Source: Gymnothorax reevesii | Taxonomy: Eukaryota > Chordata > Actinopteri > Anguilliformes > Muraenidae | Reading direction: 5' to 3' | NCBI GenBank assembly: GCA_029721435.1 | Contig: CM056584.1 | Coordinates: 14,283,739 to 14,347,738, forward strand | Length of the DNA stretch: 64,000 bases | Part shown: in pieces, positions 35,801 through 46,884 of the stretch | How positions within the stretch are numbered: the first letter of the stretch is position 1 | Layout: each line of letters starts with the position of its first letter | Made by a program: the position numbers and the translations under genes | The notes under the pieces: model-generated | Databases searched by the model: none | The model's input: the letters and a program-made list of their open reading frames with translations, nothing else | Told to the model about the DNA's origin: nothing

Positions 35801-38800
35801 TTGCTGTGCATAGTAATCAGGTCCTTGACTGGTGCCTTTTGATATTTTGGGATTTCTGAGAGTGGATTGCGGGGGCCGCGTATGTCATCTTCTGATGACT
35901 CTTATTTTTGAATTACTGCCTTTTTCTTGACCGACAAAACATTTTCTCTTGAAAATGAGACTCCATATCTCAGTGTGATTTCCTTTGTAAATAAAGGGAA
36001 ATAAATAAAAGGTGGCCTTTTATTGTGGGCAGTATAAGGTACACCTGTGCACTAATCATGGTGTCTGATGAGCATCTTGATGTGGCATACCTGTGAGGTG
36101 GGGTGGATTGTCTCAGCAAAGCAAAAGTGCTCACTATCACACATTTAGACAGATTTGTGAACAATGTTTGAGAGAAATGGTAATATTGTGTATCTGGAAT
36201 GAATTTTAGATCTTTGAGTCCATCTCATGACAAATGGGAGCAAAAACAAAAGTGTTGCGTTTATATTTTTGTTGAGTGTATATGTTTTGCGGGTGTAGGC
36301 CCAGCATTTTCAAAGTACACGTTTCAGTAAATTACTGTACGATATTTGGCAATGCATGCATGTGCCTGCATGGGGTGCATTATCTTCGCCACTCAAAGAA
36401 GCCATTTTGGTTCATTTTTTGAAAGGCAAAAACCCACCCCAAAGACAATAATGAGTTTTCCTCCACCGAGAGCGATTAGGCTACGCAGAAGGTGACGGGA
36501 CTGAATTGTAGCCCCCGGACGAAGTTGGGAGGCTACTATGGATTCACGCGGTGCAGTCTGCGCCGCCGCCGCGTCAGCGTCCGCTTTTATTGTGGACGCT
36601 CTACAGCTGTAATTTTTGGCTGATTTCTTTCATATTTGGTATGGACATGTGTTGTACTTCACTCATGACACTAGTGATATGTCATGACACTCATGACACT
36701 TTGGTTGCCATGGCGACAATATTGGCTGAATAATATCAAAACTAGTGGCAAAACATACAGATTTCATTCTTTACGCAGTACAGGCTGCAAGTTTTGACCG
36801 ATTACCTTTATATTTGGTATGGACATGTATTGGACTTCACTTATGACACCTATGTTCCCATGGCAACAGTTTTGCCCAAATACTCTGCAAAAAAGGGGAG
36901 ATGCAGGCTTTCGGGTGCTACACCCATGCGGTTGCAGGCGACTGGACTGTCTAGTTTTTAAGGTTGCTTTAAAGAAGTCAAATACCATTTGTTGGCCAAC
37001 TGGCAATTTATATATTGTTCTTTGATTGCACTGTTGCATTGAAGAATTTGTATGAAATGCGGCAAGCTCTGAAATTCATTGTACAGTGACACATTTTTTG
37101 TTATTTTGCTTCAATACACAAGTATTTTAAGTTGGAAATGATACGATGCCAATAAAAAAAAACTCCAGTGATGAAGTTCAGCTTCAATTTAAGGGTATTT
37201 TCATCCATATTGGATGAACCATGAAGAAATGACTGCACCTTTAGTACATGGTCCCCTCGTTTTATGGTACTGATGACTAGGCTTCACAGTTGTGCTTCAT
37301 TCTGCTGGTGTATTTATTTGTGCCTTTAGTAAACACAGAAGAGAGTTGTTGATGTCTAGCCTTGATTGTAAGACTTTGTAATTGCCTTTGGAGATTTGTT
37401 ATCGGGGAGTGACAAGATGAGGAGGACAGCAGTATCAATACAAATTAAGCTGGCCGTCTGAAAGCTCAGAAAAGAAAATGAATCAATCGAGAACATTGCA
37501 AAAAAGCCTGGGCATGGTCAACAGTTAGCTTCATCATTGACCAGAAACAGCAACTGGTTAAGTCAATTATTAGAGCTGAGGCGATTCTGAGTCAATCTTT
37601 TTTTAAGGGGTAGTACCACCACCGGCTGCCATGGGGCGAACATTAGGGTTTTCCCTTTTCCTTTATTAAACCCGACGCAGGTTGAACGAAAGTACCAAAC
37701 ATCAAAGGGCATGTAAAATGCTTCTGGAAAAAAACTTGACTGCCATCAGTATTTTTCGGCATCATGCTGTGCGGAGCCAAGTAAAGGACTACGGAATCGT
37801 CTCGTAGTGACCAATTAGGCTACTCTAAGAAAAGTAACCTTTTCCAGTTTACCTGCTTGATTAGCAATCAAATGCTGGATGCGTTTACTCGTTAAGTTGA
37901 AAGGGGAGAGCTGTTTATTACGACAACATGTTTTATTGCTGCATTTTGAAATAGAAATGTCCATAGAACAGCATGAACTCGTGCCACAGCAATCAAACGA
38001 GCACGCCGTCTTCTACTTGCCATAAACATGCGATACAGAGTCCGCTGAACTGTAAAAGTTAAAATGTACAGGCAACTAACTCCATCGGCTCCATGGTAAC
38101 ATAAGCATCTGGTTGGCTTGTTGGCAAATGTCATAGTGCGGAAGAAATGCAGCGAAGGTCGTTCCAATCCGATTCCCCACAACCCTCCCCCTAAGTCCCC
38201 TTTGTTGCCCTCCCTCGCTCGGGAAGGGCTCACTCGCCTGCTGCGTCATTCAGAGGGCTCACTCGAGTGGAGGGAAGAAGTGAAGAGAGTATCTTATTTT
38301 GGATTGGAACGCAGCCCAGGAGAGCGGGCCGGGTCTTAAATGGCAGATGTTCAAGGGCGCTGAAGGCGTGGCATTACTGTGTTATGTCTTGGGCCTGAAT
38401 AGCAACTAATGGAACAGGCTCACTCCTCTTTATCGATGATTTGACTGCAGGCAGAAGTAGAACAATGAATTCTGCATGCCACAGAAGTATTAAATCTGTT
38501 TGGATAAAATCAAAATGCCTCCAAACATATTTTTACAGCGCTTTACAATGCAACAAGACAAAGACCTGAAACGTACAGCTAGAGCAATAAAGCGGTTTTT
38601 GACAGGCAAAAATTGGAAAATCCTTGTCCGGGTCAGTCAAGGATCTGATTCCAAGTGAACTTGTTTTTTACATGCTGAAGCAAAGACTGGGGCTAAAATT
38701 CCCTGAAACAAGCTGGAACTAAAGATGGCTACAGTACAGGCCTGGCAGAGTATCAGCAGGTGATAAACTTCAACAGATGCTGATTATATGTATTATGCAC

Positions 38801-41800
38801 TTCAAGCCATGCAAGGACTTGCTACCAAGTATGAAAAGTTACTACATTATTCAACATTATTTGAGCCCCTGATACCTTTACCTGGCCATACCGCACTTAA
38901 GAGAAAATTGAATTAAGGTAATCGGCTTGCGCAGAAAACTGAGATCTACATTTCCTAAAAGGGCCAACCCAATCTGCCCTCAGGGATTGTTAATGCAAGC
39001 AAACATCATCTCTGCTGATGCACTGCCTAAGCCATAGGGGACCATCCCACAACTTTCACATAATTCAGTGTGGACATTTGTTCAGTGTCAAGATGCATCG
39101 TCATCTTCTTACAGTGGAATGAGAAAATGGTCCAAAATTTCAATAGACACCTGCTTATTGACTGCTGAAGGAATGATTGCCATCTCCCCTGGCCCTTGAA
39201 ATGACATGCAACCTCATATCATAAATGAAAGGGTAAATTTGCTTGTTTTTCAAGCAGTCATCGTCGGAACAATAACAGACAGTAGTTCCAGCATCATTAC
39301 CTTGGTCAATGCAGATTTGTGATTCATCACTGAATATCACTTTCATCCAATCATCCTGACTCCATGATTCCTTCTCTTCAGCCCTGTCCAACCTCGCTTT
39401 CTTCTGTTTAGGCATTGGTGCTAGTTTTCATTTGGCATTTCTGTACGTAATTCCCATTTTATTCAGCCTGTTTCTCACCGTTATTCATGTCTCAAACATT
39501 GACTTCTGTTTCTGCCCATTGTTTTCATTCTTTTTTTTGTGCAGTTTCTGTTGTCAAGGCGTGTCGCTTAGAGTTTTAAGTCCTGACGCTTTGATGTCTT
39601 CCATGGTCTACCCATATGTTTTGCTTTTAAAACTTTCTCCTTGTATTTATACTTGCACCAAATTTTAGGCACTGCTGACTGCGAGAACCAAAATCGTTTG
39701 GCACGTATGGCGTTGAATTTCCTTCTTGGAGTAGTTTCATAATCTTTTCAGTTGTATCAGTTGCCAGCTCTGTTGTTGGTTCCACGCTTCCTCTCAATTT
39801 TCCAAGTCCAACACCTTGTTGAGGTCTCCATGGACTCTCGATTAATTGCATCTTTTATTTTGCATTTTCCGATTTGTGTTGGTATTTCTTGTAGAAATGC
39901 CAATTACAAGGTGATTCCATCTCTTTTTCCTAGACTTGATTATGAAAAAATATGCCATCAATTGGAATAATCTAATTTGTTTGAGATGTTTCGTGAAGCC
40001 TGTATATCAAGCTAATAAACAAAACAAATCAACAAAATTTGCTTTGACATAAAGATCAGGATGAACACTCCAAGTTTGGTGATTCGAAATTTTTTCCAGG
40101 GGTTGTAACCAACAAACCCGGAGTCCATCGCGGAGTGTGATTTTAATGATGTCCAGCAGATGGCGATCTTTCGTTTGCAAGGGCCAAGGGGAAACGGCGC
40201 TGTCGACTTATGATGTAAATTGTAGTGATTTATAACGAACGTATGTCTGTGATGTGTGGCAAGGAAAAGAATAATTATTATAAGTTGTATATTTATGTGG
40301 AGGGAGGAGTAGATGACGTGCATTGGGTTCAAAGCAAACGAGTACAGATATACCATTAGTTAAGGCTAACTGTATTTTACTTCATATAATAACTGAGATA
40401 TTCTTACTGGATTCGGAACTGATTTTAAATGAGCACAGGTATGATCATCACAAATAATCTCCGCAGTGTTGTTGACGAGTTTAATTTAGCCGACATAATG
40501 TTGATTTACTGTTCCAGTTACAGGGTCATGGAATTATTTCTTTACAGTGTAGGAATGCCTTAGAGTCAGCAGATGTCAGCGGGCTACACAGTAGCAATAA
40601 TAGGAACAGAAAGAATTCAATTAGAAAAATAATGCAATAAAATTCTGTGACTGACTTTGGAGCATTTTTATGGAGTGCTTCAAGTGTCCTTCTCATGGAA
40701 AAAATAATCTTTAAATAATGTCTGGATAGAGCTTGAGAAGCATTATTTAAGGGGTATGACACTAATACAACTGGAAGGGGTGCAAAAGGGGGCATGACGG
40801 CACTGGGGGCTGCTGGGCCGGAAGGGTAGGTCAGTCTACCTGCATAATTTGGGTTTGGTTGGTTTCCTTTCAGTCAGCCTGATAAGTTCTTTAGTATGCA
40901 CGGCTCGAGCCAGTCTTGTCTCTGCATTAAATTGGGGGATGCTGAATTCTGTGGGATAAAACGGCTTGCAGAGCCGTCCAGGGCTGCATTCTGTGTCCCC
41001 CACCTGGGGAATGGTGCTCTGCCAACAGTTTGCTTCACCTGAGTCTTAATGCATTAGTATTCCCTGCGAAGTGCTCTGTGTTTATGCTCTTTCAATCCGG
41101 TGTCCAGAGCACTGATTGTGGCCTTATGTTCAGTATTAAAGAGACGTGGTAAGAAGTAGTAATTCCAACCTGCCATTGTATTAACCCTGCAAACTGCATA
41201 CACCCTTATTAGTAATTGAGTATGTTTAATCCATAAAAGGCAATTATTTAAGGAAACGGGGAGATTTTGTTTCAGAGGTTAATGGGGAAAATGTTGTTTG
41301 GTTCTACATATGCACTAGCCCATGGCAATCTGGATAATTTGGCACAGCTACTTTAAAAGGCATAAGAATGAAATGGCACATCCATCAGATGTGCTGTTGT
41401 GGCATATGGCAGTGAAACAGGCTTTTTAGAAAATGTCTGCCTTATTATTTGAAGTGCTTTGACTTGGGTTGATATGTTTATTGTAACATTAGATGTTTGT
41501 TCACTCATACCTTCATCCGAAAACCATCTGGCAAACCATGTGTGAGGAGCGCTCCTGGGTTTAGTTCTTCTAAGCATATTAACTCTTGGTGTTCTGAGAA
41601 TAAATAATGCATCATTTTTGTGTACGTGTGTGTTTGTGTGTGTTTGCACACTTTTTCGTAGGGGTTGGGGGCTCCAGTGGGCACCATGCTCGGTGGGCCG
41701 CGGGACTTCATTGGGCGGGCGGTGCGCGCCCGTAAGGCTCTGGGTGGGGGCTTGCGACAGGCGGGAATCCTGGCAGCAGCTGGCATTGTGGCATTGACTG

Positions 41801-44211
41801 AGATGGTGGACAGGCTGGAGGAGGACCATCGACACGCCAAGATCTTTGCCCAAGGTAGTACCAGAGCTGCCGCCTGCAAGAACTGCAAAATAAGTAACCG
41901 TTTCTGTTTTCTCATTCTTTTGCATCTGCATAATGTTTATTAAAAAAATCCCTCTATTTATGAAAGAGGAAGAGTGTCTCAGCAGAATTATTCTCTTATA
42001 AACTCTTATGGTCTTAATGTCCGTATATGTCATATGGACAAACAGATGCACACCTTCTGACTGGAACGAAAATTGGCATCAGCCATCAGCCAAATGCTGG
42101 TAAAATATACAAGTTGCTGACACATTTCCTTTACTTGCCAAAAAAAACTATCGTAATCCATTGAGTAGCTGGTAAAATTAGCACGTTCTTTAACCATTTG
42201 GCGGGTGAACATGAGTTGATTTCGCACCCTGCCTTCAGGCCTGTGACGATGGACATGAAGAAGAAGAGACCATTCCACTGAGTATTTTTTTTCAAATTTG
42301 GCATCTCCAATCCCACCCGAATCTGGAATGACCAATCCGAGAACTATGTTCATATTGCCAGCTCAGGAGAGAGACTGTTTGCGGCTCTCCTCCAAAGCAC
42401 GTGCCTGACAGCCCCTGCCTCTTTACACTCATTGGTCGAAACTATCGCGAGTTCAAAACGAGGGCGGAGGATACCCAAACTTGTGCAAGCTTAGAATCTC
42501 ACTGACGTGCGACCGGCTGGCCAACAGGAGGTGCTTGAGCAACAAACAAGGCAATCATTTCCATTTCCTTTCCCAGCAGTCCATTCCCAATTTGCATCCC
42601 TACAGCACCTCAGCCAATCAGGCGCTGTTCTAAAAAAGCCACCGACCACTGCTGGCTGGAACGACCAGGGATCGAACCCGCGCCGTCGTAGTCACTACTG
42701 CTCCGTGAATATGCCGCCTTAACCGAGTGAGCTAACCTGGCAGCCCAGATCAGTTGAATCATGTCTACAGCCTAATTACTAAATAATGGTGTTTTAACCA
42801 GTTTAATCTTGGAACAAAAGCTCATGGCTTTCAATGTTTTTGGGCCATGGCATTTTCCTAAGCAACCAAGATATTGATGATGTCATACTGAGAACAACAA
42901 AGCCAGGGATGGTCAGGCGTTAACGTGGCAGAGGCATTTTAAACTGTGTAACCAAATCGTGTCATAGCCTACTCATGCAGTTCATCCGCTTCATGGGAAC
43001 AAACTGCTAAAAGCTTATGATGATCATTTTACCTCATCAAAATACCATTCAAGCACTAAGCAACTAAATGAGCATTTAGCAAAATGTGAAATAAAAGAAT
43101 ATCAGAGCGCCATCGCAAATATGGTACTATCAATTTTGCAAAATTTGTGCTATGAAGACAAATAATACATCTAATGTAAGAGTAGAGTCCATAGATTCCA
43201 ACGATAAAAGGCTTGTCACTTTAGACCAACACCACACTAAAACAGCATCTGTTGAACAACCGGCAAACACTTCACAAGGGGCGGCACGGTGGCACAGTGG
43301 TTAGCACTGCTGCCTCACAGCAAGAAGGTGGGTTCGAATCCGGCTTGGCGCCTTTCTGTGTGGAGTTTGCATGTTCTCCCTGTGTTTGCGTGGGTTTCCT
43401 CCTGGTACCCCACCCACAAAAACATGCCTCATAGGAACACTCCACCCAGTACCCCCAAGGACCAAGGAACTGGCTTTAGAACTGGAGTTAGTCCCCGGGC
43501 GCTGCACTGTGGCTCCTAACTATAGGATGGGTCAAATGCAGAGGACAAATTACCCCACGGGGTTCAATAAAGTATATCTCTATCTATATCTTATCTCTTA
43601 CATTCATGATGAATCTTTTTGTTTGCTCTCACTAAGATGTCACACATCCGGGGTCTGTGATTCGGTCTTTTCGAGTGAAAATTCCCCAATTAAAACACTA
43701 TTGGTGACATTTTTTCTGAAATTTCAGTCAATTTATCTCAATTATTTTTTCTAAGTGGGTCATGATCTATTGCTAATTGGGGAAATTTTTGACGAAACGT
43801 CAGTTCACCTTTAAATACCCCAGTTCTGTTAGATGTTGGACTGTGTTGTCACTAGTCATGGCTGAGGCATTCTCTCTCTGTCCCCCTGTCGGCCTCTCTG
43901 CAGCACTGCTGGAGTGTGACCCGCCCCTCTACCAGGTGGATATGGCCAGTGTGCAAACCAACATTGTGCGCTTTTTCCTGCGTGACCCCCTGCTGACCCC
44001 TAGCGACTTCTGCAACCGCCTGGCAGTCGTAGCAGAGGGTGAGGCGCGGGCTTTGGGGCAGGGCACCAGCGTTCTCATGTTCCCACACGTCGGCGGCTCG
44101 GTACGGGCCGTCTGGCACCTGGGGGTCACAGAGGAAGACACTCAGCTGGCCGTAATGAAACTGCGCTTTGTAGCACAACAGTACGCAAAGGAGCGCCACA
44201 GGGCCTGCTGA
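26610..44211 (+). CDS. tha1: L-threonine aldolase, seven coding exons, complete
   Basis: A PLP-dependent fold-type-I lyase (beta-eliminating lyase family) that cleaves L-threonine or allo-threonine to glycine and acetaldehyde. Joining exons 26610-26868, 27870-27953, 28040-28128, 28796-28981, 30303-30440, 41662-41854 and 43904-44211 gives 1257 nt: 418 residues and TGA, with GT/AG at every intron. Visible features are [19 protein letters not shown] near residues 50-70; SGTMSN at 106-111; the probable PLP-stacking His133; ENTHN at 188-192; HMDGAR with Asp221 and Arg224; and the Schiff-base Lys252 in LSK-GLGAPVG. The first 45 residues are rich in Arg/Lys, Ser and aromatics and almost lack acids, suggesting mitochondrial import. 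The ATG at 26610 has A at -3 and is the only start that gives this leader. An AATAAA at 45131 is the nearest obvious poly(A) signal. No frameshift or stop is seen. Confidence 0.95.
27870..27953 (+). CDS. tha1: tha1 exon 2
   Basis: Encodes residues 87-114, from the split Glu through [20 protein letters not shown] and TMSNLIA. Acceptor 'ccttcag|aacttc', donor 'cgcag|gtaaag'. It carries the SGTMSN phosphate-binding segment of the PLP site. Confidence 0.94.
28040..28128 (+). CDS. tha1: tha1 exon 3
   Basis: Encodes residues 115-144: [19 protein letters not shown] through EQGGSAQ. Acceptor 'ctctctag|taatgg', donor 'gcacag|gtatat'. The intron before it is only 86 bp. His133 aligns with the histidine that stacks on PLP in bacterial threonine aldolases. 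Confidence 0.94.
28796..28981 (+). CDS. tha1: tha1 exon 4
   Basis: Encodes residues 145-206, a phase-0 exon of 62 codons that includes [17 protein letters not shown]. Acceptor 'catcag|ctggca', donor 'caggag|gtgagg'. Confidence 0.95.
29040..29490 (+). repeat. SINE-like repeat block in tha1 intron 4
   Basis: Starts with 'agaatcaagtttattggcc', a dispersed fish repeat, and continues with 'gacgccgtctttcggatgag', 'ggtcattaaagatcctatg' and 'gggacttgcctggtaaaat', ending in an A/T tail ('aaaggttaaatataaataaa'). The last half is a well-known fish retroposon tail. Two separate repeats may be joined here. Confidence 0.6.
29721..29734. repeat. Poly-C tract
   Basis: A run of 14 C residues in tha1 intron 4. 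Confidence 0.9.
30303..30440 (+). CDS. tha1: tha1 exon 5 (PLP Asp, Arg and catalytic Lys)
   Basis: Encodes residues 207-252 in phase 0. It carries HMDGARV (Asp221 pairs with the pyridine nitrogen, by family knowledge) and ends at the Schiff-base lysine, Lys252, whose AAG codon abuts the donor 'aag|gtagag'. The active-site loop is thus split from its GLGAPVG partner by an 11.2-kb intron. Confidence 0.95.
30824..30960. repeat. CCGG hairpin-headed repeat, copy a (intron 5)
   Basis: Opens with 'agctcgccgggacgaataat' followed by a complementary 'tccggagagct', then 'cccccggcgtccgcgtccg'. It shares the G/C-rich hairpin head and GTCCG-type repeat with copies at about 35663, 36506 and 47895. It sits against the palindrome at 30967. 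Confidence 0.5.
30967..31352. repeat. Long palindrome in tha1 intron 5
   Basis: A left arm at 30967-31065 ('tcaaataaagaatcatctca', 'ttaggttagtaaggaac') is the imperfect reverse complement of 31254-31352. Between them, 31161-31247 forms a second, tight GC-rich hairpin: 'gtcaggcaccgcccctggg' pairs with 'cccaggggcggtgcctgac'. In the pre-mRNA this would be a strong double-stranded region. It probably derives from a nonautonomous DNA transposon, but no target-site duplication was identified. Confidence 0.85.
31400..34610. other. tha1 intron 5, no other feature recognised
   Basis: AT-rich intronic sequence with short unsupported ORFs. No repeat family or exon named with confidence. Confidence 0.45.
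34618..35010 (+). repeat. tRNA-derived SINE, family S1 copy 1
   Basis: The head is tRNA-like: an A-box-like 'tagctcactcgtttagagc' and a B box 'gggttcgagcccgg' (about 34680-34693). A body of about 300 bp follows with 'gatgcaaattgggaa', 'cacctcctgttggccagcc' and 'gaggagagccgtgaactg', ending near 'cctgagctggca'. The same family occurs inverted at 42357-42745. It is not a functional tRNA gene: the anticodon arm and acceptor pairing are not preserved. Confidence 0.85.
35663..35890. repeat. CCGG hairpin-headed repeat, copy b (intron 5)
   Basis: Begins 'taccccggcataatgatgcg', followed by 'gtctgtctgtctgtctttcc' and 'catttccatatg', and closes near 'gcgggggccgcgtatgtc'. Same layout as copies a, c and d: a CG-rich head, then a GTCTG/GTCCG simple repeat, then lower-complexity sequence and a GC-rich close. 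Confidence 0.5.
36011..36280 (-). mobile_element. Tc1-like element fragment (one terminus)
   Basis: Ends at 36278 with 'ttgttgag tg' followed by TA. Minus-strand reading starts CACTCAACAAAAATATAAAC and continues with 'gcaacacttttg' and 'tgctcccatttgtcatgag', a Tc1/mariner terminus I recognise from fish. The other inverted repeat is absent, and the left side of the fragment fades at about 36011 ('ggtggccttttattgtgg'). Confidence 0.75.
36506..36960. repeat. CCGG hairpin-headed repeat, copy c (intron 5)
   Basis: The head 'tagcccccggacgaagttgg' is closed by 'gaggctac' a few bases on. The body contains two direct copies of 'catatttggtatggacatg' (about 36632 and 36813) followed by 'acttcact.atgacac'. 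Similar in architecture to copies a, b and d. Confidence 0.5.
37000..38900. other. tha1 intron 5, no other feature recognised
   Basis: No exon, RNA gene or recognised repeat. Short ORFs near 37892-38339 show no protein-family features. Confidence 0.4.
39170..39851 (-). pseudogene. Tc1-like transposase relic
   Basis: Two minus-strand pieces of one transposase. The N-terminal piece (39627-39851) has '[18 protein letters not shown]', a helix-turn-helix-like DNA-binding segment. The catalytic piece (39155-39415) has '[19 protein letters not shown]', with the first Asp of the DDE triad in FSDES. Frames differ between the pieces and the end of the protein is lost. The terminal inverted repeats were not located with confidence. 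Confidence 0.75.
40020..41630. other. tha1 intron 5, 3' part; no other feature
   Basis: Noncoding. A GT-rich tract ('gtgtgtttgtgtgtgtttg', about 41620-41645) lies close to the exon 6 acceptor and could affect splicing. Nothing else recognised. Confidence 0.4.
41662..41854 (+). CDS. tha1: tha1 exon 6
   Basis: Encodes residues 253-316 plus one base: [20 protein letters not shown], then [22 protein letters not shown] and [12 protein letters not shown]. Acceptor 'ttcgtag|gggttg', donor 'cccaag|gtagta'. GC-rich relative to its surroundings. A long minus-strand ORF through it (41353-42051) is a shadow. Confidence 0.95.
42357..42745 (-). repeat. tRNA-derived SINE, family S1 copy 2 (intron 6)
   Basis: Inverted relative to copy 1. 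The minus strand begins 'ggctgccaggttagctcact' and has B box 'gggttcgatccctgg' (about 42667-42681), then the same body blocks 'gatgcaaattgggaatgga' and 'cacctcctgttggccagcc'. It lies about 500 bp downstream of exon 6. Confidence 0.85.
43278..43606 (+). repeat. tRNA-derived SINE, fish V/DANA-like type (intron 6)
   Basis: Starts 'ggggcggcacggtggcacag' with an A-box-like 'tggcacagtggttagcac', then a B box 'gggttcgaatccggc' (about 43330-43344). It continues 'tgtggagtttgcatgttctc' and 'cgtgggtttcctcctgg' and ends 'ggttcaataaagtata' in a 'tctatctatatct' simple-repeat tail. This wording is widespread in teleosts. A truncated inverse copy is at 6100-6262. Confidence 0.9.
43904..44211 (+). CDS. tha1: tha1 exon 7 (C-terminal domain and stop)
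   Basis: Encodes residues 317-418 and [43 protein letters not shown] and a C-terminal [20 protein letters not shown]. Acceptor 'ctctgcag|cactgc'. The '[10 protein letters not shown]' block is the expected end of the small domain. Confidence 0.95.
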
Positions 44212-45427
44212 AGCCTGGTACTCCCCTGGATGCCTTCTCTACTATCCGAGCCTCACTCCTGCGGTGAGGTCCTCGAGGATGAGGACAGTCTGCGGAATTG
44301 CCTGTTCATCATTCATGAAATCCACAAGTAATCTTAAATCTGTGGGTATGTGGCCAGATGATTGTGCTCGCGACAGAACTGGAAAAATCCTGTGGGATGA
44401 TTGTGGTTGATTTCAAAATCATGATGGCCATTAGATTTTTTTGAGCATCACCAATTCAAAAAAATATATATGCTTTGATTTTCAGGGTGGAGAATGTTCC
44501 CACTGCAGCCCAATGTAATGTGATATACCTAAACGTGTGTCAGCCATTCTGCTGCTCCCTTTAGCATATCTGAAAGTATGACTATTAACGATGACAGTCG
44601 GGAACTAAATGCATTTTTCCTCGGATCATTTAGGTTGCTGCAACATTGTGAAATCCCAGCGGTAAATCATAGCATTCACTAAAGATGGCATCATGGTTGT
44701 GTGGATATGGCCTGGACATGAAATGATTAGTCTTAACAATAGCTAGAGTCGCAAAAACAACACAATGCAAGTACTGTTGCAATATAGGCTACATGCTGTA
44801 CTGAAAGAGGCTCCTGATGCCGTCCTATAATTAATTATGAAAGTATCCTGTGATGATAACGGGGAAAACAGCAATTCCCAAGATCCAAACTGCAGATTTG
44901 CTCTCCATGTCTTCCTGCTGATTGGATGCGGAGCTTCTTCAAGAGACTGATCCTCCATAGAAAGTGATGTAGCTGAAATTAAATTTATATCCATTTGTTT
45001 TGAATTTTAATCCTTTGACATCTAGCCTCCTGCCTCTCTGCTCACCGGTCTACTAATCCCGGATCGCTCATTGCTCATTATTATGAAGGGCAGGAGGTGA
45101 TGAATGGTTAATTACATGAAGCAGTTTAGTAATAAAATCCCAACAAACCTAATATTTTAGGTTTGCGCTAGTTGATGGCAAAGAAAATCATTGTGAAAAC
45201 AGATGCATTTGAACCAATGACTGCTTGTGAAAACACAAGCAACAAGAAGTCTACGAACCACATATGAAGGTTTGCCAAATTGCTTGACACCTTGATAATT
45301 CAAGGATTTGACCTGTGGGCGGACAATGATCTGTCTCATATGCTTTCTTATTAATACATTGATCTGTCTGGGGGACTGGAGAATATTAGCATCCAAAGTG
45401 CACTTTAAATTCAGAGCAGTGAAACAC
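44212..45427. other. 3' flank of tha1; candidate poly(A) signal at 45131
   Basis: Noncoding after the tha1 stop. The first AATAAA I see is at 45131-45136. No GU-rich element was verified, so the 3' end of the transcript is uncertain. Confidence 0.4.
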
Positions 45428-45431
45428 TTAA

Positions 45432-46884
45432 AAGGTCCATTACCTGGTATTTACACCCGTTAAAAATAAGTGATATGGGTCTAAAACATACTGTTTTGCG
45501 GTAATTTGCAAAAATTACGCAACATGTATATTTATTTTGCCCTTTTTATTAAGACAGTCTTGCTCTCGCAAGAAAATGTCAAGATTTTGGCACGGCTGGG
45601 CGAGGGAGGGGGCGATGCGAGGGAGGAGGGTGGGAGGAGGGAGGAGTGGCTTGAAAGCGTAGCCATAGCAACGCGTGCATAGTAACACAACGTGTGACCA
45701 TTCTGGGTGGCTTTGATGTGCTCCTGCCGTCGTAGTGTGATGCACTGAGCCCTGCGCGAGATGTACTAGCGAAATAGCCAAAAAACGGGGGGAACATAAA
45801 TGTCACATGCAGGCTAACATTAGTACATCTAAGTTCCATGATCATATAATCAAGAGTAAAACGCTGCGTTTGGACAGCATGAAAAGACAATTATATACTG
45901 CCATCCATCAACAAAGTAACAGAATGTGCAAGGTTAATGCTGGCCTAAATTAACTGAGCTAGCTAACGTTAGCTTTTCGCTAGCGGAAATTTTGAGTATG
46001 TTTGAAGCGTTATTTCGCCTGCTTACCATCATAGCATAGTGTTTTTGACATCTATAGATTCCTTAGGTTATCTAGTTTCTATGATGTGTGTATCTTCACT
46101 GTAGCTGAAAGTGAGCCCGCTACAGCTATGGAAATACGGCATGTCAGGCGAGCCCTCGGGCTGTGATGGTAACGTTTATGTACTGGGTACACTGCCAAGT
46201 TTCTTTTGAACTGTACCACACTCCATCCAATAGCTCACGGTAATGTAATGATAACATTGAAGTCGGGGGAACAAAATTGTCAGGTAATGCAATAATTGAG
46301 TTTTACAGGCAATATTAAAGTGACAGGTTCTGTAGTGTTGGAACAACACCTTTCTGGAGGCGCAGATTTTTAGCTAAGCCAGCTTTGTACTGGCCTAAGT
46401 TGGAGAAAGAGGCCAAGGTGAAATGAGCAGGCAGGAATTGATTTGTGGCAGGGGCTGCAGGAACATTGTCAGCAAAAAATAAATGCAATCCACTTCTTGC
46501 TCTGCGATTCCTCGCTCGATGGAATGTTAAAAACGTTTTCATGTAGATTCTGGCAGTCAACTACAGAGCATTCATGTACACCAGAACCTTTAGCTCTTGT
46601 CTCCGATATTTGTCTTGGGCGTGTTTGCAGAAAGCGGTGGGCGCGGTTTGCTACTCCCAAGCCACTCCTCGACTCCTCCTCCTCTGCGCTGTACACGTCA
46701 TCAGGATGCCCAAACTGAAATCTCCAATTTTCATGTCTCCGGAGTAGAAAGCCTCCGGATGAGGAGAAAAGGGAGGAAGGAAGCTGCTTTGACTCCAAAA
46801 CTTTTCAGATTTTGTCAGAGTGAGGGATGACTAGTGTATACATGCAATAGCTGGGAAAAATGTGTTTTCCCAGTAATGGATCCT
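45432..46884. mobile_element. TTAA-flanked inverted-repeat element, about 1.45 kb
   Basis: TTAA at 45428-45431 and at 46885-46888 flanks ends reading AAGGTCCATTACCTGG and (reverse complement) AGGATCCATTACTGGG. Subterminal blocks also pair: 'gaggagtggcttgaaagcg' near 45640 with its complement 'aagccactcctcg' near 46660. No transposase frame was found in the interior, which has GC-rich patches (gggagggg runs near 45600). TTAA is the piggyBac target, but assignment rests on target and structure only. Confidence 0.65.

Noticed and set aside
41353..42051. 232-codon minus-strand ORF and overlapping 136-codon ORF
   Set aside because: They lie antisense to tha1 exon 6 and extend into intron sequence; the open frame is a shadow of the GC-rich exon.
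43852..44199. 115-codon minus-strand ORF
   Set aside because: Shadow of tha1 exon 7, which has matching splice sites and family similarity on the + strand.
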